A DNA stretch of 64,000 nucleotides from Bifidobacterium felsineum (GCF_002802915.1 NZ_PEBJ01000001.1:744001-808000); one strand, 5' to 3'. Shown: positions 46,072 through 57,596, numbered from the stretch's first letter. Program-made: numbers and translations. Notes: generated by a model not told the origin, from the letters alone.

Positions 46072-46992
46072 ATGGCAAATTCGAATTGGGCACCCATACA
46101 AACGACCAATGTGGTTCCAGCTTGCGCTGATGCTGATGAAAATACCCGTAGCATGGCAAGGAAATGGCTGATTTGCGCCGTTGCCATGCTTGTCGCATTG
46201 GTGCTCAGCTGTGTGTGGATAACCGCATATGCCTATGGGGATAACTCCGACGGCAGCGGCAATGATTCGAACAGTTCGAACAGCGGCGTCACCATCACCG
46301 ATAACATCACCGATACAGAGAATCTTCTGGGCTCCCATGCCGCAGAGGTCACGGATGCCATCGCCAAAACCGAACAGGAAACCGGCGTGCATGTGCACTT
46401 GCTGTATCTCTCGAGTTTCAACAGCGACCAGACGCCGCAGAAGTGGGCCAGCACCGTGCTGGAATCCACAAATCCGAAGCCGAACACCGTATTGCTGGCA
46501 GTCGCTTCGAACGACGGCAACCTGGTGGTGGCCGTTTCCTCGAATTCCGATGAATGGCTCAAAAGTCAGGAGACAGTAGACAAACTATCGGCAGCGGCGC
46601 AGGAACCGCTGATGAAAAGCACACCGGATTGGCCCGGTTCCGCAACCTCCATGATGGAACAGATCGTCCAGTCCAAGAAGACCTCCACCTCCAGCTCGTC
46701 CGTTACCATTGGCGTGATCGTCATGATCGTCGTTCTAGTGGTGTTGCTCATCGTAGTGGCATTGATGCTCATCATTCGAGTTCGCAGTAAGGGCAAGAAG
46801 CCTCGTCGCGCCAATCGACAAGCGCTCTCCAGGGATGAGAAGAAGGCTCGCAAGGCGAGGATCGCACAGCGCAAAGCCCAAAGGAAGGCGCGGCAGGCAG
46901 CTGGAGAAAAGGCCGAGACAGCCGACGAAAATGAAGAATCAGGTTCGGAATCGAACATAGAATCGCTGGATGAAGAGCGAGACAACGAATAA
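46072..46992 (+). CDS. TPM-domain (YgcG-like) membrane protein
   Basis: A 306-residue protein with a signal-anchor (about 25-48; WLICAVAMLVALVLSCVWIT) and a TPM domain outside (about 72-200; ITDTENLLGSHAAEVTDAIA, TGVHVHLLYLSS, NTVLLAVASNDGNLVVAVS). A second span is VTIGVIVMIVVLVVLLIVV, and a Lys/Arg-rich then acidic cytosolic tail ends it. TPM domains occur in thylakoid and bacterial membrane proteins of unclear function. ATG 46072 follows AAGGTGGAG. The response-regulator gene begins 52 bases later. Confidence 0.85.
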   Translation: MANSNWAPIQTTNVVPACADADENTRSMARKWLICAVAMLVALVLSCVWITAYAYGDNSDGSGNDSNSSNSGVTITDNITDTENLLGSHAAEVTDAIAKTEQETGVHVHLLYLSSFNSDQTPQKWASTVLESTNPKPNTVLLAVASNDGNLVVAVSSNSDEWLKSQETVDKLSAAAQEPLMKSTPDWPGSATSMMEQIVQSKKTSTSSSSVTIGVIVMIVVLVVLLIVVALMLIIRVRSKGKKPRRANRQALSRDEKKARKARIAQRKAQRKARQAAGEKAETADENEESGSESNIESLDEERDNE

Positions 46993-47044
46993 CTTCAAGC
47001 GGACATTCAGGAAACGCTCAGACGAACAGGCCACTCTAGGAAGC

Positions 47045-47776
47045 ATGAGTAAGCCTATTGAAGCATCGATTGTTGTTGTTGACGACGAGCCGTCCATCCG
47101 TGAACTGCTGGTTGCCTCGCTGCATTTCGCCGGATTCGAGGTGAACACCGCGGCATCCGGTTCGGAGGCCATCGAGGTGATTGAAAAGGTCCAGCCCGAT
47201 CTCATTGTGCTTGACGTCATGCTGCCTGATATCGACGGTTTCACCGTGACCCGTCGTATCAGGCAGGAGGGCATCGACTCGCCGGTCCTGTTCCTCACCG
47301 CTCGTGATGACACCCAGGATAAGATCATGGGGCTGACCGTGGGCGGCGATGATTACGTGACCAAGCCATTCAGCCTCGAGGAGGTCGTGGCACGCATTCG
47401 CGCCATCCTGCGTCGTACGCGTGAGCAGGTGGAGGATGATCCGATCATCCGTGTGGCCGACCTTGAAATCAATGAGGACTCCCACGATGTGACCCGAGCC
47501 GGTCAGCCTATCGATTTGAGCCCCACCGAATACAAGCTGCTTCGCTACTTGATGGATAACGAGGGGCGTGTGCTGTCCAAGGCGCAGATCTTGGATCATG
47601 TCTGGCAATACGACTGGGGCGGGGATGCCGCCATCGTGGAGTCGTACATCTCCTATCTGCGCAAGAAGGTGGATGGCCTTGAAGTCACCGACGAGAACGG
47701 TGAGAAGCACAAGGTGACCCCGCTGATTGAAACCAAGCGAGGCATCGGCTATATGATTCGTGAGCCCAAGCACTGA
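47045..47776 (+). CDS. OmpR/PhoB-family response regulator
   Basis: A 243-residue two-component regulator. The receiver has acid pocket D13/D14, phospho-acceptor D57 in LIVLDVMLPDIDG, T85 and K107 in TKPF. The C-terminal winged-helix DNA-binding domain has LSPTEYKLLRYLMDNEGRVL and YISYLRKKVD. An in-frame codon further upstream (46970) overlaps the TPM gene; ATG 47045 follows TAGGA. It pairs with the sensor kinase starting 22 bases downstream. The regulated genes are unknown. Confidence 0.95.
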   Translation: MSKPIEASIVVVDDEPSIRELLVASLHFAGFEVNTAASGSEAIEVIEKVQPDLIVLDVMLPDIDGFTVTRRIRQEGIDSPVLFLTARDDTQDKIMGLTVGGDDYVTKPFSLEEVVARIRAILRRTREQVEDDPIIRVADLEINEDSHDVTRAGQPIDLSPTEYKLLRYLMDNEGRVLSKAQILDHVWQYDWGGDAAIVESYISYLRKKVDGLEVTDENGEKHKVTPLIETKRGIGYMIREPKH

Positions 47777-47797
47777 TTCGTTGAAATTAATACGCCT

Positions 47798-49870
47798 ATG
47801 AGTGAACCACAGCAGCAGCCGGGAAAGCCGGCTCCAGAGACCACTGCGCTCCCAAACGCCGCTGGCGCGCCTATGGCGCAGCGTGTCAAAGAGCATCACG
47901 AACGCAAGAAGAACATCTTCTTCCAGCATTTCGACCGCATCTCCCTGGGCGGCAAGCTTATGGCCGCGACCATTGCCGTGCTGCTGGTGGGCATCACCGT
48001 CATTTCATTCTCATTGCGCACCTTGGTGGGCAATTACATGCTGGAGAAAACCGATACCCAGCTTTCCCAGCAGAGCGACCTGGTGTTCCAGAACATCGAT
48101 TTGCTTTCCAAATCGGATACGTCCAGCGGTCTGTCCGGTCCGAATTCATATTTCCTGCAGATCCAATACACCGATGGGACCACCGATTCCGATGGCAAAC
48201 CCTTGGTGGTGACCCCATTGTTGCCGCAGTTGCAGGACGGCATCGTTTCGGTACCAGTGCTGCCCACCTACGGCAATACCGATAGCATCACCTTGGGCAA
48301 GGTGTTCACGGCTCCGGCTGTCGCGAGGCAGATCGTGGAAGTGCAAACCAATGATTCCGGGTCGTCTTCCAACGGAACCTCCAATGGAAACGATGATTCG
48401 GGTAATACCAACGGCAGCGATGGCTCAAGCAGTCCGGATTCATCCGGGGGACCGGCAACCGACCCGGCCCCCAATGGTTCCAGCTCCTCCGGCTCGGTGA
48501 CCAAGATTCTCTCTTCACCAAGAGTGAATGCCAATCGCGCCGCGGTGTCGGCGGCCAGTGCGCCTTGGCGCATCGTTGCCAAGGAATGGACAGCGAAGAC
48601 CAGCAATGGCGGCAAAGTGGTTCGCGGAGTGGTGTATATCGGACTGTCCATGTCCGATCAGATCGACACATTGAAAACCCTGACCCAATACTGCATCGTG
48701 GTCGGCATCGCCGTGGTGCTGCTTGGCGGATCCCTATCCACGCTGATTATCCAGCGCACACTGATGCCGTTGAAGCGCATGGAGAAAACCGCTGCGAAAA
48801 TCGCCGCGGGAGATTTGAGCCAGCGTATCCCATCCGCTCCGGAGAATACGGAAGTCGGTTCGCTTGCCGCATCACTCAATACGATGCTGACGCGAATAGA
48901 AGTCAGCTTCCATGAGCAGGAGGAGACGACCGAGAAGATGAAGCGGTTCGTTTCCGACGCCAGCCATGAGCTGCGTACGCCTCTCGCCGCCATTCATGGC
49001 TATGCGGAGCTGTACAAGATGCAGCGGGATATGCCTGGTGCATTGGAGCGTGCGGATGAATCCATCGAACATATCGAACGGTCCAGCCAGCGTATGACCG
49101 TGCTGGTGGAGGATCTGTTGTCATTGGCGCGTCTGGATGAGGGGCGCGGCATCGACATCACCGGTAGTGTGAACCTTTCCTCGCTGGTTACTGATGCCGT
49201 GGATGATCTGCATGCACTCGATCCGGATCGCGCCATTGCTCGTGACCGTCTGGAACTCGTCCCCGCGCAGGATCTGAGCCATCCTGCCTCGCTGCAGACG
49301 ATAAGCGGCAATTGGGATGCCGTCACTTTGCCGGGAGACGCGTCTCGCTTGCGCCAGGTGGTGACCAACATCGTCGGTAACATTCACCGATACACCCCTG
49401 CCGATTCCCCGGCGCAGGTGGCGCTCGGCGTCATGCCTGCTGCCATAGATCCGCGGCAACTTGCGCAAATGCCCACCACGGAAGCCTCTATGAGACGTTT
49501 TGTCGAGGCGGCTGAAGTCGGCCAATCCATGCAGACCGGTTATCGATATGCCGTGCTGCGCTTTGCGGACCATGGACCAGGCGTTCCACCGGAATCCCGC
49601 TCGAAGATCTTCGAACGGTTCTACACCGCCGATCCCTCCCGAGCAAGGCAGAAAGGCGGCACCGGATTGGGCATGGCCATCGCCCAATCGGTAGTCAAGG
49701 CGCATCATGGATTCATTTGCGCTACCGGAACCGAGGGCGGAGGACTGACTCTCACGGTGATTCTGCCTGTGGAGCGTATGAACGCAACGCCTCTGGTGCA
49801 GCCGGCAACCGCCAAGCCCAAGGAATCCAAGCCGAAGACCTCTTGGTTCGGCGGTGAGCGTAAAGCGTAA
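47798..49870 (+). CDS. Sensor histidine kinase
   Basis: A 690-residue membrane kinase. It has a cytosolic N-terminus, TM1 near 50-75, a large extracellular domain (about 80-285) with a Ser/Gly/Asn-rich insert, TM2 near 292-315 and a HAMP domain. The H-box is SDASHELRTPLAAIHGY (H390), N-box RLRQVVTNIVGNIHRYTP, and the catalytic core DHGPGVPPESRSKIFERFY plus GTGLGMAIA. The low-complexity insert suggests a flexible or loosely conserved sensing region. No strong ribosome site; probably translated by coupling. The signal is unknown. Confidence 0.94.
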   Translation: MSEPQQQPGKPAPETTALPNAAGAPMAQRVKEHHERKKNIFFQHFDRISLGGKLMAATIAVLLVGITVISFSLRTLVGNYMLEKTDTQLSQQSDLVFQNIDLLSKSDTSSGLSGPNSYFLQIQYTDGTTDSDGKPLVVTPLLPQLQDGIVSVPVLPTYGNTDSITLGKVFTAPAVARQIVEVQTNDSGSSSNGTSNGNDDSGNTNGSDGSSSPDSSGGPATDPAPNGSSSSGSVTKILSSPRVNANRAAVSAASAPWRIVAKEWTAKTSNGGKVVRGVVYIGLSMSDQIDTLKTLTQYCIVVGIAVVLLGGSLSTLIIQRTLMPLKRMEKTAAKIAAGDLSQRIPSAPENTEVGSLAASLNTMLTRIEVSFHEQEETTEKMKRFVSDASHELRTPLAAIHGYAELYKMQRDMPGALERADESIEHIERSSQRMTVLVEDLLSLARLDEGRGIDITGSVNLSSLVTDAVDDLHALDPDRAIARDRLELVPAQDLSHPASLQTISGNWDAVTLPGDASRLRQVVTNIVGNIHRYTPADSPAQVALGVMPAAIDPRQLAQMPTTEASMRRFVEAAEVGQSMQTGYRYAVLRFADHGPGVPPESRSKIFERFYTADPSRARQKGGTGLGMAIAQSVVKAHHGFICATGTEGGGLTLTVILPVERMNATPLVQPATAKPKESKPKTSWFGGERKA

Positions 49871-49910
49871 GCGGCTCCTCCAAAGTGGCGCAGGTCAAGG
49901 CCTGTGAGGT

Positions 49911-49953
49911 ACACTGTTCCTTCAGTTCACTATTCCCTATGCACTAAGGAAGG
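49911..49953 (+). promoter_or_regulatory. Leader of the second cold-shock gene, ribosome-site hairpin
   Basis: A TACACT -10-like hexamer lies at 49910-49915. TTCCTT (49917-49922) is complementary to AAGGAA (49946-49951), which is part of the ribosome site AAGGAAGG of the next gene. Pairing would hide it. This is a short-stem, tentative structure. Confidence 0.4.
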
Positions 49954-49960
49954 TTTCGCA

Positions 49961-50350
49961 ATGCCCACCGGTCGAGTTCGTTGGTTTGACGCAGCCAAGG
50001 GTTATGGTTTCATCACCAATGAGGAAGGCAAGGATGTGTTCCTGCCGGCTCAGGCCCTACCTGCAGGCGCCACTACGCTGCGCAAGGGTGCCAAGGTGGA
50101 GTATTCCGTGGTTGATGGCCGTCGTGGACCGCAGGCCATGGGAGTCCAGCTGATTGCCTCAGCACCGAGCCTGGTGAAGGCCACGCGTCCGAAGCCGGAT
50201 GATATGGCGGCGATTTGCGAAGACCTCATCAAGATGTTGGACGCCGCTGGCAATACTTTGCGTCGTCACCGTTATCCGTCTTCCGCCGAAAGCAAGAAGC
50301 TGGCCACTCTGCTGCGTGCCGTGGCGGACCAGTTTGACGTACAGGACTGA
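49961..50350 (+). CDS. Cold-shock-domain protein with C-terminal extension
   Basis: A 129-residue protein. The N-terminal cold-shock domain has VRWFDAAKGYGFITNEEGKD (about 5-24) and VFLPAQAL, and a C-terminal extension of about 60 residues is helical (MAAICEDLIKMLDAAGNTLR). The extended type followed by a DUF3027 gene is a conserved actinobacterial pair. ATG 49961 follows AAGGAAGG. Confidence 0.92.
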   Translation: MPTGRVRWFDAAKGYGFITNEEGKDVFLPAQALPAGATTLRKGAKVEYSVVDGRRGPQAMGVQLIASAPSLVKATRPKPDDMAAICEDLIKMLDAAGNTLRRHRYPSSAESKKLATLLRAVADQFDVQD

Positions 50351-50358
50351 TTGCATCC

Positions 50359-51855
50359 ATGACTGATTCCACCGAAACCACTGTGACGCCGGATCCTCGC
50401 GCCATAGCGCATGCCGTGCTGCTGGAAGTGGCTGACGAGCCCGAGCAAGTGGGGCAGTTCGTTGCCGCCAACGAGCTTGAAGATCACGTTACCGACTTCC
50501 GGTTCGCGGCGAATATCCGCGGATATGAGGGCTGGCAATGGTCGGTGACGCTCTATCACGATTTGGAGCTGGACTCCTGGACCGTGAATGAATCCTCGCT
50601 GATTCCCACCGAGGAGGCGTTGCTTCCGCCGAAGTGGATTCCTTGGAAGGACCGTCTTGAGCCAACGGATCTTTCGCCGACCGATTCGATTGGCACTGAT
50701 CCCGATGATGAGCGTTTGGAGACTGGTGAGGTAGAGGAATCCTCGGTGCCGGACGTCAACGATGCCGCGGAGACGTTTCGCCTGACCCGCCGCCATGTGT
50801 TGAGCCCCCTGGGGCGTGCTCAGGCGGCCAAACGTTGGTATGAGGGCCCGCGCGGTCCCAAAGCGTTGAGCACCAAGACCGCAGCAGGCAACCTATGCTC
50901 TGATTGCGGGTTCTTCGTGCCGCTGACCGGTGAGCTGGATCGTATGTTCGGCGTATGCGCCAACAAGTGGAGTCCGGATGACGGCCGTGTGGTCTCTCTG
51001 GATCACGGCTGTGGCGAGCATTCCGAGATCGAGCCACCGGAGCCGAGCCATCTGTGGGTGCAGTCCAAGCCAGCCTTGGATGATTTGCACATCGATGTCG
51101 TGGCACGTCCGAAAGTTCGCAAGGCGGAGGAAACTGACGAGGCCGAGCCTGAAACCTTATCTGAAGCGAGCACCGCTGATGAAGAACATTCCGAAACCGC
51201 TACCGCGGAAAACCGTGGTGATGAGTCTTCTGAAGTTCACGATGATGGCGGGACGGCATCACCGTCCGTGTCAGATGATGCCGTGACCTCTACGGGCGAT
51301 ACTGCCTCCGACGAAAGTGCGGAGCGTTCGTATGCCGATGTCGAATCCAGCGCTATTACTACTGGTGCGGATTCCGGTACTTCCGCGAATGAGCCCGAAG
51401 ATATCGTCGAAGTGTCGGCCGCCACTGGTGCGAACGGCGCTGATGCAGTCGATGCAACCGACGTGAACGGTGATGAAGGTTTGGTTGCTGAATCGGATGT
51501 CCTGGACGATGAGTCTGATGACGCCGATGCCGTTTTCGATGATGGCGACGATGACGATGATTCCGATGATGACGAGGCCACTGAGGAAGACATCATCAAC
51601 AACACGTCTGTTGATTTCGACGATGACGATGATCTCGACGCTGATGATGAGATGCCTGAAACCACGGAAGAAGTGGCCCCGGAACTCGAAACAGTCATCG
51701 ATTTGATCGAACAGTTGCGTCAAAGCAAGGCTGAAGAGGAATCCAATACTGACATTGACGCCAAAGGCAACGACGATGAATCCGACGGTGAGACGGACAG
51801 AATCATCGATGAAAGCGCCGATGACGCTCAGTCCGAATCGAAAGATACCTTCTGA
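50359..51855 (+). CDS. DUF3027-domain protein with acidic low-complexity tail
   Basis: A 498-residue protein. The DUF3027 part is about 10-260. It includes FAANIRGYEGWQWSVTLYHD, EALLPPKWIPWKDRLEP and a Cys cluster CSDCGFFVPL, FGVCANKW, HGCGEHSE that could bind zinc. The rest (about 260-498) is an Asp/Glu/Ser/Thr-rich, probably disordered tail. The neighbour is the cold-shock gene 8 bases upstream. Function unknown. The acidic tail (DDDDSDDDEATEED) recalls proteins that bind basic partners. The gene ends before a palindrome array that could also act as a terminator. Confidence 0.85.
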   Translation: MTDSTETTVTPDPRAIAHAVLLEVADEPEQVGQFVAANELEDHVTDFRFAANIRGYEGWQWSVTLYHDLELDSWTVNESSLIPTEEALLPPKWIPWKDRLEPTDLSPTDSIGTDPDDERLETGEVEESSVPDVNDAAETFRLTRRHVLSPLGRAQAAKRWYEGPRGPKALSTKTAAGNLCSDCGFFVPLTGELDRMFGVCANKWSPDDGRVVSLDHGCGEHSEIEPPEPSHLWVQSKPALDDLHIDVVARPKVRKAEETDEAEPETLSEASTADEEHSETATAENRGDESSEVHDDGGTASPSVSDDAVTSTGDTASDESAERSYADVESSAITTGADSGTSANEPEDIVEVSAATGANGADAVDATDVNGDEGLVAESDVLDDESDDADAVFDDGDDDDDSDDDEATEEDIINNTSVDFDDDDDLDADDEMPETTEEVAPELETVIDLIEQLRQSKAEEESNTDIDAKGNDDESDGETDRIIDESADDAQSESKDTF

Positions 51856-51896
51856 ACTCTCTGGCGTAAGCGTCCTTTGACTCATCCCCGATTTTG

Positions 51897-52070
51897 CAGC
51901 GTCCATATTTCCGGGAAACAGTGTATTCCCCCGGAAATATGGACGCTGATTCGTTGTCAGCGTCCAGAATTTGGCGTTTTCAGGTGTATTACCTGAATTT
52001 TGGACACTGGTAGGCACTCAGTGTCCAAAATTCAGGGTGAGTGACTTATTTCCCTGAAATATGGACGAAG
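51897..52070. repeat. Palindrome array A: three 52-bp units with 61-bp period
   Basis: Units are 51897-51948, 51958-52009 and 52019-52070, starting exactly 61 bases apart with 9-base spacers. Unit 1 is a perfect 19-bp inverted repeat: CAGCGTCCATATTTCCGGG (51897-51915) and its complement at 51930-51948, loop 14. Units 2 and 3 are imperfect forms (CAGCGTCCAGAATTTGG.., CAGTGTCCAAAATTCAGGG..). An equal-length array is at 53235-53408, on the other side of one gene. Confidence 0.85.
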
Positions 52071-52134
52071 GAAGTGCCTAGTTCACCCCACCGGATGGGA
52101 TCCGTCTCATAGATGAGATGACAATCATTAATAA

Positions 52135-53091
52135 TCATCGTATTTTTGGTACTCCGGCGTCCATCAGCGTGGCATCCAATGTATGGGAGTCGGCTACCGT
52201 CTCGTAAAACATATGAACAATTGTGGTAACTCCCCGTTCTTTGAGGTGACGTTCTCGCCGTCGTTCATATTCAAGCTTCATTTTTACATTCGCTCTATTA
52301 GGATTACTCGTATCGATATATTTGGCGACGCCATCGTATTCAGCCACGATGATTCGTCCATCGGCGAGTTTCCAACAGAAATCGACTCGATACGGCATTG
52401 ACGGGTTATCGGGATTATCAAATGTCTCTTGGAATAGGGGCTCGGCAAAACCTAGCTTGGATATGTTGGCGTATGCCCACGATTCGCCGCCATTCTCTCG
52501 TAAAGGATTGGCGTATTGCAGTAATTTCTTCACTGCTATTTCGTCGCAATTGATCTGGACCATCAATGTTTCTACATCGAGAATAGTGGCATGGCCGAAT
52601 CTAAGCGCGGAATCATAAATGGCTAGTGCCTTGTCGAAAGGCAGACGAGCGCAATCGATGAGTGTCTGGGCGGGTGATGTGACCGGAAGATTGCGGTAAA
52701 GAAACACTCTCATGCCATTGTGAACATATATTCGGTTTAAATGAGCATGGTCATTCTTATTGGAGCCTCTAGAGGAAGCAATGTGTATCGTCCCGTCGTG
52801 TAGTGAAAAAGAGTGATGATATCCGTAGATGCACGCAGCGCTTAGGCCAGCGAAGACCCATTTTGGATGAAGTTTCGATAATGCTCGGATGGTATGCAAT
52901 GACTGCTCCTCAACAGTGAGCGAAGTCCAGTACGATGCGGATGCGAAAACGTTAGGATACGGTGATATGAGTTCTCCGGATCGGACACGTCGTTGCAGGG
53001 CTCGATAAAGTGCTTCGTTCTCTCCTATGGCGCAGCGTTGCTCTCGTTCGGCGGTTTGCAGTAGTGCAGACACTCCTTTGTGCTCTTTCAT
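52135..53091 (-). CDS. AbiEi-antitoxin-like/DUF559 nuclease-fold protein
   Basis: A 318-residue protein. The N-terminal part has a winged-helix-like region (about 20-60; RRVRSGELISPYPNVFASAS) and WVFAGLSAACIYGYHH, as in AbiEi-type transcriptional regulators. The C-terminal part ends in a Vsr/DUF559-like fold, YRVDFCWKLADGRIIVAEYDG (about 232-252, acidic residues and a following Lys). Proteins with this mix are common in actinobacteria and of unknown function; nuclease, antitoxin or defence roles are possible. No toxin gene is paired with it. It is flanked by palindrome arrays and has an upstream shared element. No clear ribosome site, so it may be leaderless. Confidence 0.7.
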   Translation of the reverse strand: MKEHKGVSALLQTAEREQRCAIGENEALYRALQRRVRSGELISPYPNVFASASYWTSLTVEEQSLHTIRALSKLHPKWVFAGLSAACIYGYHHSFSLHDGTIHIASSRGSNKNDHAHLNRIYVHNGMRVFLYRNLPVTSPAQTLIDCARLPFDKALAIYDSALRFGHATILDVETLMVQINCDEIAVKKLLQYANPLRENGGESWAYANISKLGFAEPLFQETFDNPDNPSMPYRVDFCWKLADGRIIVAEYDGVAKYIDTSNPNRANVKMKLEYERRRERHLKERGVTTIVHMFYETVADSHTLDATLMDAGVPKIR

Positions 53092-53138
53092 GATTCGACG
53101 CTAAAACGGTTCGGTCGTATTGCACAAGCTGAACCGGC

Positions 53139-53175
53139 CTATGTGGTTCGAGCTTACGGAGTTATCCACATTTTT
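53139..53175. repeat. Shared upstream element, copy 3 (upstream of the AbiEi-like gene)
   Basis: CTATGTGGTTCGAGCTTACG followed by GAGTTATCCACATTTTT. It holds the core of copies 1 and 2 and TTATCCACA (53162-53170). It ends 48 bases before the gene's ATG at 53091. Confidence 0.75.
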
Positions 53176-53234
53176 CCGTGATCAAATATGTTGCGGACTG
53201 TTTCTCTGAGAAAAGACGGAAGCTGCTTACTATG

Positions 53235-53408
53235 TTGCGTCCGATATTCGGGTAAATATCGTGCTCGTTCGTAATTATGGACGCTTCTGTGTGGGGAGTG
53301 TCCATAATTACGATACATAGGGGAATCAGCCGTAATTATGGACATTGACGAATACTCAGCGTCCAGAAATCAGGCTGAGTGGAGTGGTTGCCGGAATTAT
53401 GGACGCTG
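53235..53408. repeat. Palindrome array B: three 52-bp units with 61-bp period
   Basis: Units at 53235-53286, 53296-53347 and 53357-53408, again exactly 61 apart with 9-base spacers. Unit 2 pairs GTCCATAATTACG with CGTAATTATGGAC. Unit 3 is CAGCGTCCAGAAATCAGG.. with CCGGAATTATGGACGCTG. Total length is 174 bases, identical to array A. The consensus arm is CAGCGTCCATAATTCCGG. Confidence 0.85.
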
Positions 53409-53525
53409 GAGGAATCGGGGGAAGAGGCTAACAGATGATGAGAAGGTACATTTTGGATAAGGAAAACTGTGAGATTCCAGACAGTGCTTACGCTTAAAAA
53501 CTCTATGAAACTACCATAAGGAATC

Positions 53526-53562
53526 GGACGGTGGAATTGCGAAGGGGGGAATTCCACCGTCC
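53526..53562. repeat. Isolated perfect inverted repeat
   Basis: GGACGGTGGAATT (53526-53538) and AATTCCACCGTCC (53550-53562) form a 13-bp perfect stem. The 667-base gap 53092-53758 holds this hairpin, array B, the shared element and the uspA terminator. Small frames there are not convincing. Confidence 0.6.
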
Positions 53563-53683
53563 AGTTTGATTCATATGGATTCGGGAGCCACCTCCCTGTA
53601 CTCGCGTTGCCTGAGTGAAGACAGGTACAACTCGTGGAATTCATGCGTCTGTGAACACTGCAGTTTTCGGGGCAATAGTAAAA

Positions 53684-53724
53684 ACCGGGCAATGAGATTA
53701 CCAAGTGGATAGCTCATTGCCCGG
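53684..53724 (-). terminator. Terminator of the universal stress protein gene
   Basis: CCGGGCAATGAG (53684-53695) pairs perfectly with CTCATTGCCCGG (53713-53724). On the minus strand the stem is followed by TTTTT. Confidence 0.9.
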
Positions 53725-53758
53725 ATTATGTACTTGACTATTGAAAGGCCCTACCGCT

Positions 53759-54724
53759 TCAGTGCACGACGGTCACCGTGCATTCGGCGAAATTGACGAT
53801 CTGACGGGACACTGATCCGAGGAAGTGGGCGTCAAGCCCGGACAAGCCTCGAGAGCCCACCACCAGATGCGAGGCATAACGCGAAGCTGCGATCAGACCC
53901 TTGGAAGCACGGATGTGGAAGGCATTCGCGGTTACTTGCACGTCTTCGGGAATGGAAACCTTGGCCATCAAACCGTTCAGTATTTCCTCTGCGCGCTGCT
54001 GCCCGACTTCAACCGATGGCACGGCGTTCTCATATCCGGGAACTGCGCCAAGATCGCGCAGCTGCCAGCAGAACATCACATGGAACGGACGGTGATGGAT
54101 ACGGGCTTCTTCCAATGCGAAATCAAAGGCTCTCCGAGAGATTTCGGAACCGTCGACACCGACCACAACCGGGCGAATCGCGGGTTCGGTTTCCGGCTCT
54201 GGCTGCTCATAGTGCACAGGCTGATCGCCGGGAGTCAACGCGTTGGCAATGGCGTCGGTAACGTTTTCCTCTTCGCCGCCGATCAAACGCACCACGGTGA
54301 CCGGTACCTCAGCTTCTTCGGCAAGAGAAGCGGACAATGATCCCAGGAACCAGCGCGCCACGCGGCCCAGAGAACGACGGCCGACCACAATCTGCTGCGC
54401 ATCATGACCGATTTGCAGCAGGGCAGTGGTGCCGGAGGCCTTGACGGAAGTGAGCTTCAGGTTGGCCGGATCGAAATCGATGCCTTTGGTGGCGCGTTCC
54501 ACCCATTCGCGCAACTCGTTGGCGATATCATGACGTACCTTGGCCCATGCCTCATCGCTGTCCGGTTCGGCACCCATATCCCAGGAGTGCGTCCAACCGA
54601 ATACGGCGTTTACACTTTGCCCGGTCAGCGAGGCCTCCTCCAAAGCCCACTTCAATGCGGCGAATGATTCATCAGAGCCGTCAACGCCAACCACGATGTC
54701 GGCCTTGGTGTTCAATTCAGTCAT
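53759..54724 (-). CDS. Universal stress protein, tandem UspA domains
   Basis: A 321-residue protein with two USP folds (about 5-155 and 175-321). Each begins VVGVDGS and has the ATP-binding G-x2-G-x9-G-S pattern: IVVGRRSLGRVARWFLGSLS and LVVGSRGLSGLDAHFLGSVS. ATG 54724 follows AAGGAGG. Divergent from clpC with 151 bases between, which may share stress control. Role: stress survival, exact mechanism unknown. Confidence 0.94.
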   Translation of the reverse strand: MTELNTKADIVVGVDGSDESFAALKWALEEASLTGQSVNAVFGWTHSWDMGAEPDSDEAWAKVRHDIANELREWVERATKGIDFDPANLKLTSVKASGTTALLQIGHDAQQIVVGRRSLGRVARWFLGSLSASLAEEAEVPVTVVRLIGGEEENVTDAIANALTPGDQPVHYEQPEPETEPAIRPVVVGVDGSEISRRAFDFALEEARIHHRPFHVMFCWQLRDLGAVPGYENAVPSVEVGQQRAEEILNGLMAKVSIPEDVQVTANAFHIRASKGLIAASRYASHLVVGSRGLSGLDAHFLGSVSRQIVNFAECTVTVVH

Positions 54725-54875
54725 CACAACCTCCTTTGGTATCAGCGTGAATGATGAATATACGTCCAGCATATCGTTTTCTTTCCCGCTTACGGCGCAA
54801 TTCATGGAATCAGGTGAATAAACGTCACCGCAAATCGGTAGAGTAAAACGGAATGTCTATTGAGGAAGGACAAGC

Positions 54876-57488
<2,613 letters not shown>

Positions 57489-57509
57489 TCCAGCTGACAA
57501 CGCATAAAC

Positions 57510-57547
57510 AAAAGCGCCTCGATTCCGTATGGAACCGAGGCGCTTTG
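57510..57547. terminator. Bidirectional terminator between clpC and the acetolactate synthase gene
   Basis: AAAGCGCCTCG (57511-57521) pairs perfectly with CGAGGCGCTTT (57536-57546), with A/T runs on both sides for two convergent genes. Confidence 0.87.
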
Positions 57548-57596
57548 GTAATTGCAAGAACTGTCTTGCAGTTACCCACAGTTACCCATCGGTCAA

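Noticed and set aside
51897-53408. Arrays A and B as CRISPR arrays
   Set aside because: The units are palindromes with variable arms and 9-base spacers, not constant repeats with unique 30-base spacers, and there are no cas genes.
53336-53704. Minus-strand frame of about 120 codons before the uspA terminator
   Set aside because: It runs through array B and a terminator stem, has no ribosome site and shows no recognisable protein features.
54725-54875. ClgR operator upstream of clpC
   Set aside because: A loose ACCGCAAATCGGT palindrome is present, but it does not match the known ClgR motif well enough to annotate.
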